From CAZKGE01 sp964636405 (GTDB taxonomy: Bacteria > Bacillota > Clostridia > Christensenellales > CAG-138), in NCBI GenBank assembly GCA_964636405.1, contig CAZWSI010000004.1, positions 45,571 to 109,570 on the forward strand: a DNA stretch of 64,000 nucleotides, given 5' to 3'. A model generated the notes under the pieces. That model did not search any database. It was not told the origin of the DNA and worked only from the letters and a program-made list of their open reading frames with translations. Below are positions 43,077-52,208 of this stretch, piece after piece (positions within the stretch are counted from its first letter, which is position 1; each line of letters opens with the position of its first letter). The position numbers were made by a program, and so were the translations under genes.

Positions 43077-44804
43077 TTAATCCAAAAGAGCCAGTATGCG
43101 GGCGTTTACGTCCTCGTAAAGGCGATTGAGCAGGGTGTCCACGGCCGCCTCGCCGCTTTCGCGCGCGCCGATATACAGCTTGAGCTTGGGCTCCGTGCCC
43201 GACGGCCGCACGATCACCCACGCGCCGTTTTCCAGCACATAACGCAGCATATCGGAGCGGGGGAGCGTGAGCGCGTACGCTTCGCCCCCGGCAAGGCCCA
43301 TGCCCGACGCATAGTCCTCGGCGCGCGCGGTGTCAACGCCGCCGATGCGCGAAGGGGGATTGGCGCGCAGCGCGGCCATGGCGGCGGCGATGCGTTCCAT
43401 GCCCGCCTTGCCCTCGCGCGTGTAGGATTCCACGCGTTCCTTATAAAAGCCGTAACGCGCGTAGAGCGCAAGCAGCGCGTCGTAGAGCGTTTTGCCCTCC
43501 CGCATAAGCTCCACGCATAGCTCGCAGAGCAGCAGGGCGGAGGAAATCGCGTCCTTATCGCGCGAAAGCCCGCCCGCGAGGAAGCCGAAGCTTTCCTCAA
43601 AGCCGAAAAGGAAGGTCTTTTCGCCGCTGCGCGCGTATTCGTCGATTTTTTCCGAAATAAAGCGGAAGCCGGTGAGAATATCCTCGCATGCCACGCCGTA
43701 GCGCGCGGCGATGGCTTCGGCCAGATGCGTAGACACCAGCGATTTTACGACCACGCCGTTTTCGGGCAGTGTGCCCGCGCCCTTTCGCGCGGAGAGAATG
43801 TGCTCGAGCAGCAGGCAGCCGATCTGATTGCCCGTAAGCGTCGCCCACTGGCCGGTCGCGCTCTTTGCGCACACGCCCAGCCGATCCGCGTCCGGGTCGG
43901 TCGCGATGCACACCGTCGCGCCGTTTGCTTCCGCAAGCCGCCTTGCAAGGTCGAAGGCGTTCGGGTTTTCGGGATTGGGCGCGGCCACGGTGGGGAAATC
44001 GGGGTCCGGCTTTTCCTGCTCGGGCACGACGGTCACGTTCGTGACCCCCGCCCGGCTGAGGAGCGTGCGCACCGGGACATTGCCCGTGCCGTGGAGGGGC
44101 GTGTACACCAGCTTCAGTTCCGCGCCGTGCCTTTGCAGGCAATCGGGGTCGGTGAGCAGCGTGAGGCACGCGCGGTAATAGCGCTCGTCCGCATCCTCGC
44201 CAAGCGGCACGATCATTCCGTCTGCCACGGCCGCTTCATAGTCCATCAGCGGCACGGAGAACATGGGCGTTTTTTGAATCTCCGCGAAAATCTCGGCCGA
44301 CTGCTCCGGCGAGGTCTGCCCGCCGTGTTCCCAATAGACCTTGAAGCCGTTATACTTGGGCGGATTGTGCGAGGCGGTGATGACCACCCCCGCGATGCAG
44401 CACAGCTCCTGTAGCGCAAAGGAGAGCTGCGGCACGCTGTGGAGCGTGGAAAAAAGATAGCAGCGCACGCCCGCGGCCGCGAGCACGCAAGCCGTATCCT
44501 CGGCAAATTCTCTGGAAAAGCGCCTGGAATCGTAGGCCACGCACACGCCGCGCGCGCTTCCGCCGGAAGCGGCGCACACCACGTTTGAAAGGCCCTTCGC
44601 CGCCTGCCGCACCACATAGCGGTTCATGCGGTTTGTGCCCGCGCCGAGCACGCCGCGCAATCCCGCCGTGCCGAATTCCAGCGCGCGGTAAAAGCGCTCC
44701 TCGATCTGCGCCGGATCGCTTTCGATAGCGGCAAGCTCCGCGCGCGTGTCCGCGTCCAGCCCCGGTGCAAGCAGCCATTGCCTGTAGGCTTCCTCGCTCG
44801 TCAC
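43077..44804 (-). CDS. alpha-phosphoglucomutase/phosphomannomutase (575 aa)
   Basis: Interconverts hexose 1- and 6-phosphates. Motifs in order: GTAGLRG, the phosphoserine loop TASHNP, metal-binding DPDADRLG, sugar-binding GFEESFGF and phosphate-binding RPSGTEPK. Length and motifs match the PgcA-like family of Firmicutes. GTG at 44804 has GGGAGGG 7 nt upstream and overlaps the stop of the deacetylase gene (GTGA). Last gene of a six-gene operon. Confidence 0.93.
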   Translation of the reverse strand: MTSEEAYRQWLLAPGLDADTRAELAAIESDPAQIEERFYRALEFGTAGLRGVLGAGTNRMNRYVVRQAAKGLSNVVCAASGGSARGVCVAYDSRRFSREFAEDTACVLAAAGVRCYLFSTLHSVPQLSFALQELCCIAGVVITASHNPPKYNGFKVYWEHGGQTSPEQSAEIFAEIQKTPMFSVPLMDYEAAVADGMIVPLGEDADERYYRACLTLLTDPDCLQRHGAELKLVYTPLHGTGNVPVRTLLSRAGVTNVTVVPEQEKPDPDFPTVAAPNPENPNAFDLARRLAEANGATVCIATDPDADRLGVCAKSATGQWATLTGNQIGCLLLEHILSARKGAGTLPENGVVVKSLVSTHLAEAIAARYGVACEDILTGFRFISEKIDEYARSGEKTFLFGFEESFGFLAGGLSRDKDAISSALLLCELCVELMREGKTLYDALLALYARYGFYKERVESYTREGKAGMERIAAAMAALRANPPSRIGGVDTARAEDYASGMGLAGGEAYALTLPRSDMLRYVLENGAWVIVRPSGTEPKLKLYIGARESGEAAVDTLLNRLYEDVNARILALLD

Positions 44805-45604
44805 AATGCATCCCTCCCGTTTTTCTCCGATTCGTCCGCTTGCGGCCCCGCCGCGCAGGCGCGCAAAGCGCCCGTAAGGTTGAGCCGCGGCAGACGGTAT
44901 GGGTTTTTCAGCGCCCCTTCGGTGAGCGGCAGCGCGCCCGTGAGCGCCACGCTTTGATAGCCCGCCCCGCGCGCGAGCGCAATGTCCCGGCGGCATACCG
45001 CGTTGGGACCGCCGTGGGGAAAGGCAAAATGGGAAACCTCCCGGAAAACGAGCGCGGAAAGCGCCTCCCGGCTCTCCGTCAGCTCGCGCCGCGCGGCCGC
45101 CTCGCTTAAAAAACGGAATTTGGGGTGCGTTACGCTGTGCGAGCCGATGGCAACATGCGGCCCGCTCGCGGCAAGCAGGATGAGCTGCGGCCGGGTTAAA
45201 TAGCCGGGCTTGCCCAATGCGCCGCTCGTGACATACACCGTAAACGGCACGCGCAGCGTCGTGAGCACGGGCAGCAGCACCGTGTACATGCTCGCGTACC
45301 CATCGTCAAAGGTGAGCGCGATTTCCCCGTGCGCGTGCGCGGAGGCGGGCGGCGACAAAAGCCGGTCGAGCGAAACAAAGCGGAAGCCCTCGCTGCGCTT
45401 TGCCGCGATATAGCGTGTGAGCGCGTCCACGCGGCAGGCGTAGGGATCGGTGCTTTCCGCGCCCGCCGGCAAAACGTCGTGCAGCATGCCGATCAAGGAG
45501 CGCTTTTCATCCCGCGCGAGCACGCGGCGCACAACGGCGTCCTTCAGCCCGCACAGCGCGTCCTCCGCGTTGGCCAGCGCCCGGCCCGGAGCGGTATCCC
45601 TCAT
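44801..45604 (-). CDS. polysaccharide deacetylase (NodB domain) protein (267 aa)
   Basis: NodB fold with TFDDGYASMY, the metal-binding SHSVTHPKF and a C-terminal FAFPHGG segment. No signal peptide is visible, which is unusual because most act on extracellular glycans; either it is exported otherwise or acts inside. GGAGG lies just before the ATG at 45604, and the gene overlaps its neighbours by 4 bases at both ends. Confidence 0.85.
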   Translation of the reverse strand: MRDTAPGRALANAEDALCGLKDAVVRRVLARDEKRSLIGMLHDVLPAGAESTDPYACRVDALTRYIAAKRSEGFRFVSLDRLLSPPASAHAHGEIALTFDDGYASMYTVLLPVLTTLRVPFTVYVTSGALGKPGYLTRPQLILLAASGPHVAIGSHSVTHPKFRFLSEAAARRELTESREALSALVFREVSHFAFPHGGPNAVCRRDIALARGAGYQSVALTGALPLTEGALKNPYRLPRLNLTGALRACAAGPQADESEKNGRDAL

Positions 45605-46446
45605 GTGCCATCCTCCCCCTTCATCAGCGCGCGCAGAATATACGCGGCCATCAAAAGCCCCGCGCTGCCCGTTACCGGCGCGAAGCTCGCAATCACCCTT
45701 TGCCCGGCCGCGCCGCTCTCGCCCGCGCCTTGCGCACGCGCGGCGCTTTCCGCTGAGCAAACCACGGGCAGGGCCGTTACGCCCAGCTTCCGCAGCGCGC
45801 GGCGCATATTGCGCGCAAGCGGATCGTTTTCCGTGTCAAAGATATCCTTCACAGCAAGCTTTTCCGGGTCGAGGCGGTTGCCCGCGCCCATGCAGCTTAC
45901 GATGGGCACGCCCGCCGCGCGCGCCCACGCAACGAGCGCAAGCTTGCCCGTGAGCGTATCGATCGCGTCCGCGACAAAGGCCGCCCCCTCCGGCAGCGCG
46001 CATTGCACGGTGTCGGGGCCGACGCGCACATAGGAAGTCGTGACGAGGCAGCCCGATACGCTTTCAATGCGCGCGCGCAGCGCGTCCGTTTTGCGCAAGC
46101 CGATGGTTTCCCGAGTGGCCACGAGCTGGCGGTTTAGGTTGGAGGGCGCGACAAGATCGCAGTCCACCAGATGCAGCCGCCCCACGCCCGCGCGCGCGAG
46201 CGTCTCCGCGCAGTGCCCGCCCACGCCGCCGAGGCCCACCACCGCAACGAGGCTGCTTTCAAGGCGCGCGTAGGCCCTTTCGCCCACAAGGCGGACGGTG
46301 CGCTCGCCAAAGCGCGCCCGCTCTCCGGCAGGACCGGTCACAGCGTCGGCGGTCACCGCGTCGGCGGTCACAACGTCGGTGGTCACAACGTCGGTGGTCG
46401 CAACGTCGGTGGTCACAGCGTCGGTGGTCACAGCGTCGGTGGTCAC
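45601..46446 (-). CDS. tcdA: TcdA-like tRNA threonylcarbamoyladenosine dehydratase with repeat N-terminus (281 aa)
   Basis: E1-like enzyme that cyclises t6A in tRNA. VVGLGGVGGHCAETLARAGVG, DCDLVAPSNLNRQ and the catalytic region around VSCMGAGNRLDP are typical. The normal protein begins near ARFGERTVRLVGE; ahead of it lie about 37 residues of TDAVT/TDVVT repeats encoded by a 15-bp minisatellite. GTG at 46446 has GGGAG 8 nt upstream and overlaps the RluA-like stop (GTGA). Later GTG codons in each repeat could also start translation, but lack RBSs. Confidence 0.87.
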   Translation of the reverse strand: MTTDAVTTDAVTTDVATTDVVTTDVVTADAVTADAVTGPAGERARFGERTVRLVGERAYARLESSLVAVVGLGGVGGHCAETLARAGVGRLHLVDCDLVAPSNLNRQLVATRETIGLRKTDALRARIESVSGCLVTTSYVRVGPDTVQCALPEGAAFVADAIDTLTGKLALVAWARAAGVPIVSCMGAGNRLDPEKLAVKDIFDTENDPLARNMRRALRKLGVTALPVVCSAESAARAQGAGESGAAGQRVIASFAPVTGSAGLLMAAYILRALMKGEDGT

Positions 46447-46455
46447 AACGATAGC
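46336..46455. repeat. 15-bp minisatellite (seven full copies plus one degenerate)
   Basis: Units such as GGTCACAACGTCGGT repeat every 15 bp from 46336 to 46440, with a degenerate eighth copy to 46455. Copies differ at a few positions only. The period is a multiple of three, so copy-number change adds or removes five residues of TcdA without shifting frame. Confidence 0.95.
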
Positions 46456-47750
46456 TCCCGCAGGCTTTCGAAGCGCCGCCCGTCCAGAATGAGGCGCTTG
46501 CTTAAAAGCCGCTGGCTCCGCGCGTGCAGCGCCTTGTTAAAGGCCCGGTCCCCATAGCGGTCGTCGCCGAGCACCGGGTGGCCAATGGCCGCAAACTGCG
46601 CGCGAATCTGGTGCGTGCGGCCCGTTTCCAAATCGATTTCCACAAGGCTCCGGCGCGTTTCGTCGCTGCCCGCCGCCGCCAGCACGCGGTAGGAAAGCCG
46701 CATTTCCACGGCCCCGGGGGCGTCCTTTTCCACAACGCGCATGTACCCTGCCTCCGCGTCCTTTGCGCCGTAATGGATGAGCCGCCCCTCGCTTGGGGGC
46801 GCGCCGCGCACCACGGCGTGGTAAACCTTGGTTAGCGCATGCGTGCGGAAGCGCTCCAGCAGTCGCTTTTCCGCCTCCTCCGTGCGCGCGAAGGCCACGA
46901 GGCCCTCGGTGTTCGCGTCGAGCCGGTGCACGGGGTAAACCTCGCAAAGCAGCGAGCGCAGCTCGGGCAAGAGCTCCGTTTCCGTCTCTACGCCCGCGTT
47001 TTTGTCCGCCACAAGCAGCGTTTCGTCCATGTACACGCCCCGGCAGCAGGCAAAGGCCGGAAGCAGCGCAATCTGCGCGGGAAAGGCGGCAAAGCCCGCG
47101 CCCTGCGGCGCGGAAAAGAAGGTCATCGTTTCTCCCAGCGTGGGGTGGCGCAGCGTGAGCGCGTAGGCCCAGAGCTGAATTTGCTCGCCCACGCCTGCAT
47201 GCTCGTTATAGCGCTGATCGCCCGCGATGGGCAGTTGCGCGTTTGCAAGCTGCACGCGGATCTGATGCGGCCGCCCCGTGCCGAGCGTTACGTCAAGGAG
47301 CGCCCGCGCCTCGCCCTGTGCGAGCAGCGCGTAGGCAAGGTTTGCCAGCTTTGCGCCCGGCGTGCCCTCGGCTACGACCGACGAGGAGTGGCTTTGCTCG
47401 TCCTTGTACAGCCAGTCGGAGAGCGCGGCCTCTGGCAGGGGCCGCCCGCAGACCACGGCGGCATAGCGTTTTTTCGCCTCCCGGGCCTTAAACTGCGCGG
47501 AAAGGCGCTCGGCGGCCTTGCTCGTGCGCGCGAACACCATCACCCCGCCCACGGGCCGGTCCAGACGGTGCACAAGCCCGAGATAGACCTCGCCGGGCTT
47601 GCCGTATTTCTCCTTCACGTAGGCCTTGAGCTGGGTGAGCAGATCAAGGTCGCCCGACGCGTCGCGCTGCACGGGCATGTTCACGGGCTTTTCCACCACC
47701 AGCAGATGGTTGTCTTCATAAAGTACGGAAACGGGCGCGCTTACGCTCAT
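46443..47750 (-). CDS. tandem RluA-type pseudouridine synthase, two domains in one chain (435 aa)
   Basis: Two complete RluA-family domains are encoded without interruption. The first (about 1-225) has VHRLDRPVGGVMVFARTSKA and GRPHQIRVQLA; the second (about 235-435) has VHRLDANTEGLVAFARTEEA and GRTHQIRAQFA. The catalytic Asp of HRLD is present in both. Start at 47750 overlaps the methyltransferase stop (ATGA). Single-domain enzymes of about 240-300 residues are the norm, so each half may modify a different uridine. Confidence 0.85.
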   Translation of the reverse strand: MSVSAPVSVLYEDNHLLVVEKPVNMPVQRDASGDLDLLTQLKAYVKEKYGKPGEVYLGLVHRLDRPVGGVMVFARTSKAAERLSAQFKAREAKKRYAAVVCGRPLPEAALSDWLYKDEQSHSSSVVAEGTPGAKLANLAYALLAQGEARALLDVTLGTGRPHQIRVQLANAQLPIAGDQRYNEHAGVGEQIQLWAYALTLRHPTLGETMTFFSAPQGAGFAAFPAQIALLPAFACCRGVYMDETLLVADKNAGVETETELLPELRSLLCEVYPVHRLDANTEGLVAFARTEEAEKRLLERFRTHALTKVYHAVVRGAPPSEGRLIHYGAKDAEAGYMRVVEKDAPGAVEMRLSYRVLAAAGSDETRRSLVEIDLETGRTHQIRAQFAAIGHPVLGDDRYGDRAFNKALHARSQRLLSKRLILDGRRFESLRELSL

Positions 47751-48604
47751 GGCGTCCACCGTCCCGAAGCGCCGCAGGGCAAAACGAGGCCCGCGCGCAC
47801 GATGGGCAAGCCCACCTCGCCGGCTTCGGCGTGCCCGCCCGGCAGCGCGCAGCGCAGAAGATCGGCAAGCACCGTGGGCGCAAGGCCCGTGGTGTAGGAA
47901 TTGATCAAAAAGAACGCGGGCGTGTCCGAAAGGAGCGCCGCGCAATCCGCCACCAGCGGATAGAGATCGTTTTCAAGCTTCCACATCTCGCCCGTGGGGC
48001 CGCGCCCGTAGCTGGGCGGGTCCATCAGGATCGCGTCGTAGCGGCTGCCGCGCCGCAGCTCGCGCTTGACAAACTTGCCGCAATCATCCACCAGGAAGCG
48101 AATGGGCGCGTCCTCCATGCCGCAGGCGGCCACGTTCTCCTTTGCCCAGGCCACCATGCCCTTGGCCGCGTCCACGTGCGCCACCTCCGCGCCCGCGCGC
48201 AGGCACGCGCAGCTCGCGCCGCCCGTGTAGGCAAAGAGATTGAGCACCCGGGGCCGCCGCCCGTGCGCGCGCCGAAAGGCGCGCAGCGTTTCGTCCATAA
48301 AGTCCCAATTGGCCGCCTGCTCCGGGAAAAGGCCCGTGTGCTTAAAGCCCGTGGGCCGCACAAGGAACGTGAGATCCCTATAGCGCACGCTCCAGCGCGC
48401 GGGCAGGGGGCGCATGAATTCCCATTCTCCGCCGCCCGAGCTCGAGCGGTGATAGACCGCGTCCGCCTCGGCGTCGTGCTCCGCCATGGGCCAAATGGCC
48501 TGCGGATCGGGTCGGAGCAGGGTAATATCGCCCCAGCGCTCCAGCTTTTGCCCGCTGCCCGCGTCCAAAAGAGTATAATCCGTCCAGCCGTTTGCCAGAT
48601 ACAA
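47747..48604 (-). CDS. class I SAM-dependent methyltransferase, RlmI/RlmK-like (285 aa)
   Basis: RNA cytosine methyltransferase-like fold with a sugar-like N-terminal lobe, SAM motif LNLFAYTGGASC and the catalytic-type DPPSYGRG. The N-terminal PUA domain of RlmI is absent. The natural start is TTG at 48604 with GGAGG 9 nt upstream, inside the previous gene's end. rRNA methylation is likely but the target is not defined. Confidence 0.82.
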   Translation of the reverse strand: MYLANGWTDYTLLDAGSGQKLERWGDITLLRPDPQAIWPMAEHDAEADAVYHRSSSGGGEWEFMRPLPARWSVRYRDLTFLVRPTGFKHTGLFPEQAANWDFMDETLRAFRRAHGRRPRVLNLFAYTGGASCACLRAGAEVAHVDAAKGMVAWAKENVAACGMEDAPIRFLVDDCGKFVKRELRRGSRYDAILMDPPSYGRGPTGEMWKLENDLYPLVADCAALLSDTPAFFLINSYTTGLAPTVLADLLRCALPGGHAEAGEVGLPIVRAGLVLPCGASGRWTP

Positions 48605-48605
48605 G

Positions 48606-49640
48606 CTATTCCGCCTCCAAAACGTCCGTTTTTTTCCGCATGCCGCTGATCACAACCGCGATCAGCCCCAGCAGCATCGTTAAGTAATAGGTCATCACGC
48701 GCCAAAGCAGCATGCCCACAAGCCGCCGCCCGCCGAAGAACGCCGTAAACAGCGCGTAAAAGCCGCCCTCGCTCGCGCCAGACGCGCCCGGCAGCGGCAC
48801 AAACGCCACCGAGATGGTGAGCATCACCTGCATCCAAAGGAGCGTTTCGTAGCCCGTTTCGGCAAAGCCCATGCCGCGGTACACGCAGTAGGTTACGGAA
48901 AGATATCCGATAATCTCCGCGCACGCTACGAGCAAAATGCCCAGCATGCCCGCGCGGTGCGCCTTTACATAGTCGATGGCCTGCTTGTATTCGTCCACAA
49001 AGCGCCGCCAGCCCGCCTGCCACTTCTCCGCGCGCTCGGGCCGCCGCTTGCAAAAGAGCCGTCCCGCGAGCGCGACGAGCCCGCGCCCGGCCTTTTCCAC
49101 AAAGACGGGCCGGATCATGAGCAGCAGCCCCACCCCCGCGCAGAAGGCGTGCGATAAAAAGCCGATGAAAAACATCACGGTCATGGCCGCGCTTTCGGCC
49201 ATGAGCATTTCCCCGCGCAGGATAAACGCCGCTACGCCCAGCGCCGTAAGCGCCACGTGCCAGGCGAGGAACTTGACCATGAGCACGGAGGTCGCCGTGC
49301 CCACCTTGACGCCCCGCCCGCGCATTTCGAGGATCTGGAAGGGCTGCCCGCCCGAGGCCAGGGGCGTAACGGCGCTGTAGAAAAAGCCCAGCATGGTCGT
49401 GATCACGCCGTCCCGGAAGCGCTGCGGAATGCCCATATCCCTGCACGCGATGAGGTACATGCCCGTGTCGCCCAGGTAATACACCAGCATGCAGAAAAAC
49501 GCCCCGGCAAGCCAGAGGGGCGACATATCCCGCAAGACCTCGCCGATGCGCTGCACATCGGAATCAAACAGGGCAAAGCCAACGAGCACCAGCACGCCGA
49601 CAAGCAGTACCAGGCATTGTTTCCACGGGAATTTCTTCAT
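48606..49640 (-). CDS. MprF-like/UPF0104 membrane protein (lysylphosphatidylglycerol synthase TM region) (344 aa)
   Basis: Eight or so hydrophobic segments with family motifs TPLASGGQPFQI and FVPLPGASGASEGGFYALF. This is the flippase-like half of MprF without the aminoacyl-transferase domain, so it probably translocates a lipid rather than modifying one. First gene of the six-gene operon. ATG at 49640 is chosen; a GTG four codons upstream is possible. Confidence 0.86.
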   Translation of the reverse strand: MKKFPWKQCLVLLVGVLVLVGFALFDSDVQRIGEVLRDMSPLWLAGAFFCMLVYYLGDTGMYLIACRDMGIPQRFRDGVITTMLGFFYSAVTPLASGGQPFQILEMRGRGVKVGTATSVLMVKFLAWHVALTALGVAAFILRGEMLMAESAAMTVMFFIGFLSHAFCAGVGLLLMIRPVFVEKAGRGLVALAGRLFCKRRPERAEKWQAGWRRFVDEYKQAIDYVKAHRAGMLGILLVACAEIIGYLSVTYCVYRGMGFAETGYETLLWMQVMLTISVAFVPLPGASGASEGGFYALFTAFFGGRRLVGMLLWRVMTYYLTMLLGLIAVVISGMRKKTDVLEAE

Positions 49641-49670
49641 AAGCCCTCGCACAGCAACCGTATATGGCCC

Positions 49671-49699
49671 AGTATAGCAGACGATGAGCTAAACGGCAA
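49671..49699 (-). promoter_or_regulatory. promoter of the MprF-to-phosphoglucomutase operon
   Basis: Reverse strand TTGCCG, 17 bp, TATACT; about 24 nt of leader with a GAGGG RBS. Confidence 0.6.
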
Positions 49700-49722
49700 T
49701 CGCGCGGGCTGTGAACAAAAGG

Positions 49723-49742
49723 AAAACCCCGCGCGGGCGGGG
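49723..49742 (-). terminator. intrinsic terminator of the prmA-rsmE-mtaB-HIT operon
   Basis: Reverse strand CCCCGC/GCGGGG stem with a 4-nt loop, followed by TTTTCCTTTTG, 20 bp after the HIT gene. Confidence 0.75.
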
Positions 49743-49761
49743 CTGGACGGGTTCCCGGCGC

Positions 49762-50106
49762 TCAGCCCGGCGGCCACTCCATGCTCCGGCCGCCAAGCAG
49801 GTGCAAATGCAGGTGCGGCACGCTCTGCTGGCCGTCGCGGCCTACGTTGGAGACGAGCCGGTAGCCCGTTTGATCAAGCCCCAGCTCCGAAGTAAGCTTG
49901 CGCGCCGCCGCAAAGAGCGCGCACAGGGTTTCGCCGTCCGCGTCCGTAAGCGTCTGGGCGCTTTCAATGTGCTTTTTGGGGATAATGAGCAGGTGCACGG
50001 GAGATTGGGGCGCAATGTCGTAAAAGGCCAGCACCCGTTCGTCCTCATACGCCTTTTTGGACGGGATCTCCCCCGCCGCGATTTTGCAAAACAGGCAATC
50101 GTCCAT
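49762..50106 (-). CDS. HIT-family (HinT-like) purine nucleoside phosphoramidase (114 aa)
   Basis: Complete HIT domain: CLFCKIAAGEIPS with its Cys-x2-Cys, a nucleotide-binding VHLLIIPKKHIES, and the histidine triad HLHLHLLGG. Small, cytosolic and of normal length. It directly abuts mtaB in the conserved Firmicute order prmA-rsmE-mtaB-HIT. Confidence 0.94.
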   Translation of the reverse strand: MDDCLFCKIAAGEIPSKKAYEDERVLAFYDIAPQSPVHLLIIPKKHIESAQTLTDADGETLCALFAAARKLTSELGLDQTGYRLVSNVGRDGQQSVPHLHLHLLGGRSMEWPPG

Positions 50107-51402
50107 TTATGTAAGCTCCTTTCCGGTTGCGATTCCGTTTTCGGCCGATACGAGCGTTACAAGGCGGAGCGCGCCCTCCGCGCCGCCCGCCCGCACGCGG
50201 ATGTAGTTTCTTGTGTATCCAATGCCGTCCCGTTCCACGAGCACCTCGTAATCGCGCCCAAGGCGGCTTTCTATAAAGCGCGCCTCAAGCGTCGCGGCCA
50301 GCTTGCCTAGCTCCGCCGCGCGCCGCTCCCGCACGGACTTCGGCACCTGCAAAGGCAGTTCCGCCGCCCGGGTTCCGGGCCGACGCGAATAGGGGAACAC
50401 GTGCATGCGGGCAAAGCCCAGCTCCTCCACGAAGGCGAGGCTTTCGGCGTGCTCTTGCTCCGTTTCGCCGGGGAAGCCCGCGATTACGTCCGTCGTCAAG
50501 GCGCAATCCGGCATGGCCTCCCGCAAAAGCGCCGCGCTTTGCCGATAGTCCGCCGCCGTATAATGCCGGTTCATGCGGGCCAGCACCGTATCCGAGCCGC
50601 TTTGCAGCGAAAGGTGAAACTGCCCGCAGAGCGCGGGCATGGCCGCAGCCCGCTTTACAAAGGCCTCCGTAATGAGCCTTGGTTCGAGCGAGCCAAGGCG
50701 CACGCGGGGAATCCCGCTCGCGCAGGCCGCGTCCATCGCGTCGAGCAGCGTTACGTTTTCCAAATCGCGGCCGTAGCTGGCCAGATGGATGCCCGTGAGC
50801 ACCACCTCGCAAAAGCCCTCCGCCGCAAGCAGCGCCAGCTCGCGCTTGACGTCCGCAAGCGGCCGCGAGCGCACGGGCCCGCGCGCGAAGGGGATGGCGC
50901 AGTAGCTGCAAAAATTGCGGCAGCCGTCCTCGATCTTGAGCGTGGCGCGCGTGCGGGAATCGCGCAGCGCGGAAAGCGGCTCAAAGGCGCGCTCGCCCCG
51001 CAAATCGCGCACCTCGGCGCGGGGCTTTCCGCCCGCCGCGCGCTCGAGCAGCGCGCGGCTTACGCGCGATACGATCTCCCTGCGCTCCGTTGTGCCCACA
51101 ACCAGCGCGACTCCCGGCAGCGCAAGCAGCGCTTCCGGCGCAAGCTGCGCGTAGCAGCCCGCGGCGACGAGGAGCGCGCCGGGGTTTTTGGCGTGCGCGC
51201 GAGAAAGCATTTGCCGCGTTTTCGCGTCGCCCGTGGCGGTCACGGTGCAGCTATTGACAATGTATACGTCGGCCCGCTCCGTAAACGGAACGTCCGTCCA
51301 GCCCGCCTCCGTAAAGAGCGCGCGCATGGCCTCCGTTTCGTAATGGTTCACCTTGCAGCCAAGGGTCGCAAACGCCACGCTGCCGCAAGGGCCGGGCGTC
51401 AT
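50107..51402 (-). CDS. mtaB: MtaB, tRNA t6A37 methylthiotransferase (431 aa)
   Basis: Radical SAM enzyme that makes ms2t6A at tRNA position 37. Three N-terminal cluster cysteines (LGCKVN, NSCTVT, GCYAQ), the radical SAM CRNFCSYC motif (about 160-167), a SAM-binding SLEPRLI and a C-terminal TRAM domain are visible. It works downstream of TsaD, also in this window, which makes the t6A substrate. It overlaps rsmE by 4 bases. Confidence 0.95.
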   Translation of the reverse strand: MTPGPCGSVAFATLGCKVNHYETEAMRALFTEAGWTDVPFTERADVYIVNSCTVTATGDAKTRQMLSRAHAKNPGALLVAAGCYAQLAPEALLALPGVALVVGTTERREIVSRVSRALLERAAGGKPRAEVRDLRGERAFEPLSALRDSRTRATLKIEDGCRNFCSYCAIPFARGPVRSRPLADVKRELALLAAEGFCEVVLTGIHLASYGRDLENVTLLDAMDAACASGIPRVRLGSLEPRLITEAFVKRAAAMPALCGQFHLSLQSGSDTVLARMNRHYTAADYRQSAALLREAMPDCALTTDVIAGFPGETEQEHAESLAFVEELGFARMHVFPYSRRPGTRAAELPLQVPKSVRERRAAELGKLAATLEARFIESRLGRDYEVLVERDGIGYTRNYIRVRAGGAEGALRLVTLVSAENGIATGKELT

Positions 51403-52118
51403 TCCTCCACCTCGTACATGAGCTGCGCGAGCATGGCCATGCCCGCCGTTTCCGTGCGCAAAATGCGGCTGCCGAGCGAAACGGAAAGCGCGCCCTTGCT
51501 TTCAAGCAGCGCCGCCTCGCTTTGCGAAAAGCCGCCCTCCGGGGCCACGATGAGCGCGATATCATCCCCGCAAACGCGGCCGCACAGGAGGGCCTTGAGC
51601 GAGCGCTTCCGCTCCTCCTCGTACGCGAGCAGCACGGTATCGTAGAAGGAAAGCTCCAGGCTCTTGAGCGGGCAGACCGCCTCCACCTGCGGCACGATGC
51701 CCCGGCGGGATTGCTTGGCCGCCTCGGTGGCGATGCGCTGCCAGCGGACACGGCGCTTGTCTGCGTCGTCGCCGGGCTGCGGGATGCAGCGCTCGCTGAG
51801 AACGGGCACAATGGAGAAAACGCCCAGCTCCACGCACTTTTGCACGATGAGATCCATCTTGCCGCTCTTGGGCAAGCCCTGAAAGAGCGTCACCCGGCAG
51901 CGCGGCTCGGCGGCGGAGGCCAGCGGCGCGGTAATGCGGCAGAGCACCGCGTCGGAATCCACCGTGTGGATCACCGCGTTGTAGGCCCGGCCGTCCCCGT
52001 CGCACACGACGATCGCGTCGCCGGGATTCAGCCGCAGCACGCGCTGGATATGGCGCACGTCGCTGCCCGTGATACGGGCCTCCTGCCCGGAAAGCTCCGT
52101 TGTAAAAAAACGGTGCAT
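51399..52118 (-). CDS. rsmE: RsmE, 16S rRNA m3U1498 methyltransferase (239 aa)
   Basis: N-terminal PUA-like part (HRFFTTELSGQEARITGSDVRHI) and C-terminal SPOUT knot (VAPEGGFSQSEAALL, LGSRILRTETAGMAML). The start at 52118 has AAAGGG 8 nt upstream; the ATG two codons earlier sits only 2 nt from it. It lies 90 nt downstream of prmA. Confidence 0.95.
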   Translation of the reverse strand: MHRFFTTELSGQEARITGSDVRHIQRVLRLNPGDAIVVCDGDGRAYNAVIHTVDSDAVLCRITAPLASAAEPRCRVTLFQGLPKSGKMDLIVQKCVELGVFSIVPVLSERCIPQPGDDADKRRVRWQRIATEAAKQSRRGIVPQVEAVCPLKSLELSFYDTVLLAYEEERKRSLKALLCGRVCGDDIALIVAPEGGFSQSEAALLESKGALSVSLGSRILRTETAGMAMLAQLMYEVEE

Positions 52119-52208
52119 GCTCATAACCCTTTCCATGCGAAATTCGGCCCGCGCCAAAGGCGCGAAGGCTCCAAGGGCGCGATGGCTCCATCGCCCGCAA
52201 AAATTCCT

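Noticed and set aside
46336..46455. Direct repeats considered as a CRISPR array
   Set aside because: 15-bp units are contiguous without spacers and lie in the coding frame of tcdA; this is a minisatellite.
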